A stretch of DNA of 7,591 nt from an uncultured Odoribacter sp. (GTDB lineage: Bacteria; Bacteroidota; Bacteroidia; Bacteroidales; Marinifilaceae): assembly GCA_905204385.1 (NCBI GenBank), contig CAJKZL010000136.1, positions 1 to 7,591 of the forward strand, in the 5' to 3' direction. The position numbers and the translations under genes were made by a program. Of the stretch, positions 1 through 6,268 are shown one piece after another. The notes below the pieces were generated by a model. That model saw only the letters and a program-made list of their open reading frames with translations. It was not told the origin of the DNA and ran no database searches. Position 1 is the first letter of the stretch. The number at the start of each line of letters is the position of its first letter.

Positions 1-841
1 ACCATCTTTTCCCTTCGAAAGCCAGTTCCAGGCTTACTTCGTCGGCAATACATTGCAATACGGCACGGTATTTATCCTGTTCTGTCGGATTTTCGGGCAG
101 AAGGCTTCGGTAATCCACGGCTGCCAGGTTGACCCGTCCGCGTACTCCCAGATTATTTCTCCAGTTGTCGATGTATATCGGGTCGTTCATGGGGGGCAAA
201 CGGAAAGACTTGCCATCGACTGTAGTCCAATATTTCTTGTCCCCGCCGACAAACCCTTGATTCATGATAATCATAGCTTCTTCGAACCGCTGCATACCCG
301 CCAGGGCTTCCGCCAGCATCAGATGGACGTCCGCTGCCCGGTAGATGTTGATGCAAGTGCTCGCAGAGAGGTATTTAGCTGCCACGGCTCCTTTCAGGCC
401 ATGTTCCGTCCGTACGGCGAGATAGGAACTGCCGTTTCCCCGGTAACGGTCGCCTTTCAGGTTGTTTTTGGTCCGTTGGTTCTCGAAACGGTATACCAGT
501 GAATCCGAAGGCATGAGGTTGTAGTCATAGAGGAAATCGTAAAACAGTTGATTTTCCTGTTTCTTGGCCTTGTCGAAAGGTACTACGGTGATGGTTTCTC
601 CCGTATTGCCTGTAATGCTGGTGCTGAAAATATTGCTCCACTTGGTATCGGAAAAAGAGGAGGATAATTTCCAGCGGTTGGTTTCATCTCCGGTAGTGAT
701 ATTCGTAATCTGGGTGAGGTAGCGGATGGCTTTTTGATAATCCCCCATCCAAAGATAAATTTCGCCCAGCACTACATTCGCATCTACGCTCACGCGGTTC
801 CAGCTTACGTCTGTCAGGTTGAGAAAGCCTGTCCAGTCCAG

Positions 842-874
842 TCCGTTGAACCCGTTGATACCGTTTACGCCGTT
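842..874 (-). repeat. Four Asn-Gly units in SusD, 9-nt period
   Basis: Within the SusD frame, residues 193-203 read NGVNGINGFNG, followed by LDW. The Asn codon is AAC in all four units, while Gly uses GGC, GGT, GGG and GGA in turn and the third residue varies (Val, Ile, Phe, Leu). It probably forms a turn-rich surface loop; the function is unknown. Confidence 0.7.
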
Positions 875-1156
875 TTGCAGGAAATCGGTCAGAACAGGCA
901 GTAACTCGTCGAAAGCGTAATCAGGGCATTGGCTCAGGTCGGTGTCGTCGGCAAGGGCATAATCGTAATAAACGACTTTACCGTATATTTTACCGATCAT
1001 AAGATACGACCATGCGCGGAAATTGATAGCTTGTGAGATCATCCCCTTGTAATAGGCTTCGGCAATCGCATTGGGATGAGTTTCATTGAAGACGACTGCA
1101 TGGCGTAAATAATCTTTGCAGTTGATGATGATGTTGTAGTAGGCATCAGGAGATAA

Positions 1157-1159
1157 CTA
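1157..1159 (-). other. Premature TAG stop inside the SusD frame
   Basis: The coding strand reads AAT ACC TAG TTA TCT CCT, i.e. Asn-Thr-stop-Leu-Ser-Pro, and continues in frame with DAYYNIIINCKDYL, which is plainly SusD. TGG>TAG (Trp) is a good candidate since an aromatic residue is common just before the YY.vInnCN segment; CAG>TAG (Gln) is also possible. Confidence 0.88.
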
Positions 1160-1451
1160 GGTATTGTCCGAGGACACCCGGTATCTGGCTATATCCCAGT
1201 ATTCCTGCGGCGCTTGTATGGTCGGCAATATATTGTCTCCTAAAAGTTCGTTCAATAATACGGTATGCGCTGCTGCATCCTGAAAAACAGCCGCAGTCCC
1301 GACAAAGGCAGCATATACCTCGCTGACTTTACTATAATGTTCACTTTCCGATAATTTATCATCGGGTTTCACTTCGAAGAAATCATCGCAAGAACTGAAA
1401 ACAATGGTTATAACCGACAGACAGGCTATGATTTTGCTTGATATTTTCATA

Positions 1452-1548
1452 CTTATTAATTTTAACTGTTACCCTATTCGATGATTTTAGAGTTGGAATC
1501 CCTTCCTCTATCATAATCTTCAAACCTTATAACATTCGAACATTCTCG
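1452..1548. other. SusC-SusD intergenic spacer
   Basis: About 98 bp separates the SusC TAG (1549-1551) from the SusD ATG (1448-1450), longer than the short gaps common between such pairs. It holds a near-perfect tandem 8-mer on the plus strand (AACATTCG, then AACATTCT, 1531-1546) and is AT-rich just before the SusD start. I see no convincing Bacteroides-type promoter (TTTG/TAnnTTTG), strong terminator hairpin or riboswitch. Continuing the SusC frame past its stop gives only about 24 codons of unremarkable sequence. Confidence 0.5.
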
Positions 1549-2889
1549 CTAAAACTGTAATTTTAATCCAATTTTGATCGTTTTTCCCAAGGGGGCTTTC
1601 CCCAGATCCATTCCCAGTGTTCCCGGATCGTATGAATAGGCGAATTCAGGATCCAAACCCAGGTATTTGGTGCATGTCCACAGGTTTTCACCATTCAGAA
1701 ATATTTGTGCATGGCGGAAGAACCAGAAAGTGCGGTTTACATCATAAGTCAGGGTAATATTCTTCAGTTTCAGATAAGAACCGTCTTCTACCCAACGGTC
1801 TGAAAAACGGCTGTTATCGTTCGGGTCATCGTATACTGCCTTGGGAATATCCGTTATCTGACCATCGTAATTCCATCTGCGGACTGCAATTTTCGATTGG
1901 TTGTTGAAACTGGAAAGGGATTCCAGGTCGCTCCGTACTGCATTGTAAATCTTATTTCCGTAGCTATAAGTAAACTGAGCGTGCAGGCTCAGATTTTTAT
2001 AACGCAATGAAGTATAAAATCCTCCGAAGAAATCCGGTTTGGCGCTTCCCAGAAGCTGCATATCGTTTTCGTCGATCGTATGGTCACCGTTAAAATCTTT
2101 CCATTTTACGTCTCCGGCTTCAAACTGACGTCCGGAATAAGACAACAGTTGTGCCGCATCGGCTTCGGCTTTCGAGGCGAATACTTTATCATACACATAA
2201 CCGTAAAAGGAATAGGGGGATTCACCTACTTTAGAAATTAAGGTAGTTCCGTCGGAGAATTTTGTGATTTTCTGGTTTACATTTCCCAAACTGATGATTT
2301 CTGAACGGTAGGTGGAGATATTACCGCCGACATTCCATTCGAAATGCTTACCGTTGATCAAGGTAGCCTGCAAAGCGACGTCGATGCCCTGATTTTTCAG
2401 TTCTCCGGCATTTTCATACATATATCCGTAACCGTAGGCTGCCGACATATTTTTTTGAAGAAGCATGTCCTTGGTGCGTTCTTCAAATAAATCGACAGAA
2501 AGCGCAAAGCGGTTTCCCCGGGTAGCAAAATCCACTCCAATATCGGTGGTCAGCAGCTTTTCGCTCTTCAACCGGCTATTGGGCAGTCCTGTCCGGACAA
2601 TACCCGTCAAGTCTCTGTATACTTGGCTAGTGTAAACATATTGGCTGAACATGGAAGAAAAACGGCTGTTGGCAGTCAACCCATATTCTGCCCGTAAAGT
2701 CTGATTATCGAGCCAATCCGTGTCTTTCAGGAATGAAGCGTTTTTCAGGTTCCAGGCGATATTGGCGCTGGGCAGTGCCATAAAGCGTCCGCTGTTTTTT
2801 CCGCTGGAAGAGGCGGCATCGAACGTAATGGAGGCTCCCGCAAACCATTGGCGATTGAAATTATAGCTTGCCCGGGCGTATAAGTTCAT

Positions 2890-2892
2890 CTA
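2890..2892 (-). other. Premature TAG stop inside the SusC frame, at a conserved Trp position
   Basis: The coding strand reads TGG AAT TAG ATG AAC TTA, i.e. Trp-Asn-stop-Met-Asn-Leu. SusC-family proteins usually have W-N-W followed by a short hydrophobic strand (lnlYanvdY-like) here, which the following MNLYARASYNFN matches, so TGG>TAG is the likely change. The stop is followed at once by ATG, but that Met is an internal barrel residue, not a gene start. Confidence 0.9.
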
Positions 2893-3105
2893 ATTCCAGA
2901 TATCGATATCCCCGTAGAAAGTCCGGCGGCTACCCTCGGTCGTTTTGTCAAGGGTTTTATAGAAATCGGAGTTGGTGTTGATGCCTTCACCGGTATCGAT
3001 TTCATCCCGGGAAGTAATCAATTGGTAGCCCAGAGCAGCACTGATTTCATGCCGATGGCTGAAAGTATTGGCGTAACGGGCTTCTCCTTTAAAATAAAAG
3101 TTCAA

Positions 3106-3108
3106 TCA
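3106..3108 (-). other. Premature TGA stop inside the SusC frame
   Basis: The coding strand reads GGA GAG TGA TTG AAC, i.e. Gly-Glu-stop-Leu-Asn. The same frame runs on directly with barrel sequence (FYFKGEARYANTFSHRHEI), so the stop is a point lesion, not a gene end. A single change from TGG (Trp) or CGA (Arg) would produce it; the original residue is not determined. Confidence 0.9.
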
Positions 3109-4619
3109 CTCTCCGATGCCGCTCCGAACCAGGTTTTCCGCATCCCCATTCATCATCGGAGCGATGGTTTTGGAGGTTTTGCCCGGAACGAACAAACTTT
3201 CCCGGTCGTAATTGTAGTACAGACCGATCATTCCATTGAGGGAGAAAGCTGAGGTAATATCGTAATTGACACCGGCATTGACCAAAATATCATAGGATTT
3301 ACTCGTAGCTTCGATGTCGCGGACTACGGATTTAGGATTGCTCACCTTAAATTGCCTTACCGGATCCAGAGTAGGCAGAAAATTGCCATCCCGGTCTTTT
3401 TCGTAAATACTCAGGATCGGGGCTTTATGCCAGGCTGCTAACAGAGGATTTGTTTCAGGTATCATTCCCTGTTCCATCAGATTGTGCTCATTGTAACCGA
3501 AACTGGCCATGGCGAATAAGCTGAGTTTTTTGGTTACAGCAATATTGGCGTTCAGGCGGGTGAAGTATTTCGACATGTTGGTGTTATCGATCACGCCCTT
3601 GTTGTTCAGGTAACCGGCAGAGAGGGCATAATTGGCAATAGCATCCCCTCCTTTTACTTTCAGGATGTTATCTGTGCTGAAAGCGGGGGCATAAATTTCT
3701 TCCTGCCAATCGGTGTTGTTATTGTATAGATAATCATAGAAAAATTCAGGATTATCCTGTAAGAAAGGAAAGTAATCTACCAGATCCTCCAGATCGTTGA
3801 ATGCCGTCTCGCCTACATCTCCGATGTAAGTTTTGAAATTAGTCGGATCCAATAAAGGAAGCCGTTTGTTCAGCCAACTAACTCCGTCGACGGTTTGAAA
3901 TTCTACCTTGGTTTCCATGTCTGTGGCTTTTTCCGTTTCGATCAAGATAACGCCGTTCGATCCCAGTGAACCGTACATGGAAGCATCGTTGCCTTTAATG
4001 AGGGAGATGTTCTCGATGTCCTTCAACAATAAGGGAGAAAAGATATTCCGTGAAAATCCGCTGATGACCAGCGATTCGTCGGTATTGGGCAAATAGGGCA
4101 TTCCGTCGACGACGATCAGGGGCAGATTACTCCCCACAAAGCTTTTCATGCCGCGGGAACTGAGGAAAGCTCCTTCGCCCGGCATTCCGCTTTTATCGAA
4201 TACGTTCAGTCCCGGAAACATCCCTTTCATGGCCTGGTCCGGGGAAGTGTAAACCATGTTCAGGTCTTTTTTGTTGAGGGTATAGGCATTACCCGTTTTC
4301 TTGCTTCGATCGGTACGTCCGTTCTGTGTGGTGACATAAGGCATATATCCTTCCGAACTTTCCGGTACCAGATAAACGTTTATGACAGAACGTTTCAATA
4401 CCTGGATTTCCTTTTTGTAAAATCCGTCCGCTTCTATTTCCAAGAGGGCATTCGCCGTATTCAATACAATTTCGAATGCACCCTTTTCGTCGGTTATTAC
4501 CGTTTTTTCAGCTACAGAGGAAAAGATTTGTGCACCTTCTATGGGCGACTTGTCCTTTCCGTTAAATACATATCCCTTCACCGTAATATTTTCAGCCCGA
4601 AGAATGGTCACGGCCAGCA

Positions 4620-4683
4620 ATAAGAGGAGAGAAGTGATGTGTATATTATTTTCTACTTATTCATATCCGATTAGTTCTTTTGA
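4620..4683 (-). other. Damaged translation-start region of the SusC gene
   Basis: This covers the junction between the FAS1 lipoprotein stop and the SusC frame plus the coding start of the SusC signal peptide. In the SusC frame the codons after TAA (4657-4659) are GTA GAA AAT AAT ATA CAC ATC, leading into the hydrophobic signal core, with no start codon until TTG at 4618-4620 inside that core. An ATG at 4662-4664 is in another frame and is closed after three codons by TAG at 4653-4655. Either a GTG start became GTA (4654-4656), or one base was lost between the ATG and the signal peptide. Confidence 0.65.
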
Positions 4684-6252
4684 TTAGTAATTATCTTCAT
4701 CCGGCACCAATTCGATGTATTGAACGGTGATACGCCGGGTGGTTTTGCCCGTCTGTGCATTTTCCAGTTTGATGCGTACAGGAGCAACCTCTCCTTTGTA
4801 AGTATATTCTCCGATGTCTCCCGATTTCCAGGAATAAGCGCTATTGCTTGCATTGAAGGTGGCGACAAATTCATCGTCGATGTATAAATTCAATTCATGC
4901 GACGAGGTGGTGCGGAAGCTACCTTTCACCTTATATTTTCCCGGTACCAGTTTAGCTTCGGTGACGATGCCGAAACGGTCCTTGGCCAGCGTTGTCCATT
5001 CGAGGGAAAATTCCCGGTCGGCAGGATAGTTGGCGTTATTGTTCCTCATGAAAAATACAGCGATGTTTTTATTGTCTTTGGTGAAATAGGGGTTGAATCC
5101 CTTATATCCTCCATTGGCAGCGGAACCGTTAAATTCGGAATCTTCTTCATCCTGGCCGATCAGGGTGAAATACCGGTCGATGGCTTCCTGTCCCTGTTGT
5201 TCCTTTACATCCTTATAAAGGGAGGGAATGGAGCGTAGGGAGGTGAGGAGAAGATAATTCGGTATATGCAAATAAGTGAGATGATATATAAGGCCGTTGC
5301 TTAAGATTTCAGGCGTTTCTTCCACTTGCTGAATGTCGGTACGCCATTCGGTTTTATAAAGGGATTCGAGTTTCTGATTTTCATGATAGTCGGTGATTTT
5401 TCCTTCATAAGCCACAGAACGCATGATCCATTGGAAAATCATGATCGAGTCCGTCATGGTCAGGTTGGAATTATACACATTCCTGTAAAGATCGGTTATC
5501 TCGGTCAGGGTATTGTGTATGGTTTCGTTTGAAGGAAGAAACAACGTGAGGTTGGTGTTTTCTTCCCGGTAATCACCGGCAGACATATACCGGTTTTCGA
5601 TCCGGAAAATGGAGTCGTAAACGGTGTTGCCGGTTTCGTCGACGCCGATGGGAAAACTCAGATCGGGACGAAATACGGTGTCGTTGTAAAAAAATAAAGT
5701 ATCGCGGAAGGTGGAGTATGCTGCTCCGGCTCTTTCGATGTACTCATAAATATTGATTCGCGGTACAAGCATATTATTCAGTATATGTACGATTCCATTG
5801 GCGCACATCTGGCTAGTGAGGATTTCATGTCCGTCCAAAAAGAATCGATTTCCCTCGGTGGTGACATAAATATTTTTCCCGGCCAGCGTTTTGATGAGCT
5901 TCCCGTCGGAGAGCTTGGAGGTATAGAGTGCGATAAAATTGACATGGTGTTGAGCGATTTGTTTCTTTTCGACCGGAGTTTTTCCGGACAAGTCGGGCAT
6001 ATTGTCGTTGCTCACCGCCCAGCAGGTCAATACCTGATCTTTATTCAGATCGTCGGCTACGCCTGTTTCTTCCATCAAGGCACAAAATGCCGAATATTCG
6101 GGTTGGGTTTTCAGCCAATCCATGATCTTCAGGTCGGTCTGTGCGTTTGTCAGAGCTTTATCCCCTTCGTAGTGTTTATCCCATTGTTCTTCGCAGGATA
6201 ATAGGCAAAACAAGGTGGATACGATCCATAATGCGTTATATATTTTTCTCAT
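4684..6252 (-). CDS. Fasciclin (FAS1) domain surface lipoprotein, intact
   Basis: A complete 522-residue protein. The ATG at 6250-6252 is well supported: it opens a type II signal peptide (MRKIYNALWIV..., lipobox L17-L18-S19-C20). The Cys is followed by Glu-Glu, an acidic start that in Bacteroidota often marks export to the cell surface. Residues about 41-165 are a FAS1 domain with H-box NGIVHILNNMLVP (152-164). Residues about 168-332 are a second, more divergent FAS1-like domain whose H-box equivalent is NGLIYHLTYLHIP (319-331). Residues about 380-522 form a beta-rich C-terminal domain (LVPGKYKVKGSF, then HELNLYIDDEFVATF, closing ITVQYIELVPDED) with the same outline as the end of the upstream protein, so the two genes look like diverged tandem paralogues. 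The predicted role is a surface accessory protein of the adjacent SusC/SusD importer; its ligand is unknown. It starts 16 bp after the previous stop and ends in TAA just before the SusC frame. Confidence 0.9.
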   Translation of the reverse strand: MRKIYNALWIVSTLFCLLSCEEQWDKHYEGDKALTNAQTDLKIMDWLKTQPEYSAFCALMEETGVADDLNKDQVLTCWAVSNDNMPDLSGKTPVEKKQIAQHHVNFIALYTSKLSDGKLIKTLAGKNIYVTTEGNRFFLDGHEILTSQMCANGIVHILNNMLVPRINIYEYIERAGAAYSTFRDTLFFYNDTVFRPDLSFPIGVDETGNTVYDSIFRIENRYMSAGDYREENTNLTLFLPSNETIHNTLTEITDLYRNVYNSNLTMTDSIMIFQWIMRSVAYEGKITDYHENQKLESLYKTEWRTDIQQVEETPEILSNGLIYHLTYLHIPNYLLLTSLRSIPSLYKDVKEQQGQEAIDRYFTLIGQDEEDSEFNGSAANGGYKGFNPYFTKDNKNIAVFFMRNNNANYPADREFSLEWTTLAKDRFGIVTEAKLVPGKYKVKGSFRTTSSHELNLYIDDEFVATFNASNSAYSWKSGDIGEYTYKGEVAPVRIKLENAQTGKTTRRITVQYIELVPDEDNY

Positions 6253-6268
6253 AATGAAACGGTTTGAA

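Larger units (their letters stand above)
1..1450 (-). pseudogene. SusD/RagB-family lipoprotein, interrupted by one in-frame TAG; 3' end beyond window
   Basis: The ATG at 1448-1450 opens a type II signal peptide (MKISSKIIACLSVITIVFSSC) with Asp-Asp after the Cys, followed by DFFEVKPDDKLSESEHY, typical of a SusD N-terminus. TAG at 1157-1159 is codon 98. Reading through it, the frame stays open for 385 further codons to the window edge, with no other stop. Family landmarks on the far side of the stop are YYNIIINCKDYL (104-115), FRAWSYLMIGKIYGK (144-158, the TPR-bearing core), YRAADVHLMLAEA (370-382) and LELAFEGKRW (474-483), which normally lies roughly 100 residues before the C-terminus. SusD proteins are surface lipoproteins that bind the ligand and close the SusC barrel. 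The gene follows SusC in the usual order. A 97-residue product lacking the TPR core would be nonfunctional, hence the pseudogene call; read-through or an error in the sequence are alternatives. Confidence 0.85.
1549..4656 (-). pseudogene. SusC/RagA-family TonB-dependent outer-membrane receptor, interrupted by two in-frame stops and lacking a start codon
   Basis: One continuous frame of about 1035 codons, normal for SusC, is broken by TGA (3106-3108) and TAG (2890-2892). Numbering from the in-frame TTG at 4620, these are codons 505 and 577. The frame upstream of 4620 encodes a plausible signal peptide (NNIHITSLLLLLAVTILRA) but has no ATG, GTG or TTG before the upstream TAA at 4657-4659. Residues about 12-85 are a carboxypeptidase-regulatory-like N-terminal extension (ITVKGYVFNGKDKSPIEGA). 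Residues about 115-235 are the TonB plug (PLIVVDGMPY; ISLIKGNDASMYGSLGSNGVILIET). The rest is beta-barrel, ending KIGLKLQF with the C-terminal Phe typical of barrel proteins, then TAG. SusC proteins import glycan or peptide ligands across the outer membrane with a SusD lid and TonB energy. It follows the FAS1 lipoprotein closely and precedes SusD. Called a pseudogene because three lesions block full-length synthesis under the standard code; suppression or sequence error cannot be excluded. Confidence 0.85.

Noticed and set aside
153..356. Minus-strand 67-codon frame
   Set aside because: It overlaps the SusD frame out of register; the SusD register carries the conserved YRAADVHLMLAEA motif here.
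53..502. Plus-strand open frame of 149 codons
   Set aside because: It lies wholly antisense to the SusD frame, which has strong family motifs here; the plus-strand protein shows no recognisable domain, signal or start context.
1452..1548. Terminator or promoter in the SusC-SusD spacer
   Set aside because: Only a 4-bp GGAA/TTCC stem and a short 8-mer tandem repeat are seen; neither is strong enough, and no TTTG/TAnnTTTG promoter pair with proper spacing was found.
1549..4620. Treating the three SusC segments as three separate genes
   Set aside because: They are in the same frame, separated only by single stop codons, and together make one normal-length SusC with plug, barrel and C-terminal Phe.
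4671..4874. Minus-strand 67-codon frame
   Set aside because: It overlaps the 3' end of the FAS1 lipoprotein in another frame; the translation is basic and featureless.
4897..6201. Several plus-strand open frames (4897-5238, 5326-5532, 5785-6201)
   Set aside because: They are antisense shadows of the intact FAS1 lipoprotein, with low-complexity hydrophobic translations and no family resemblance.
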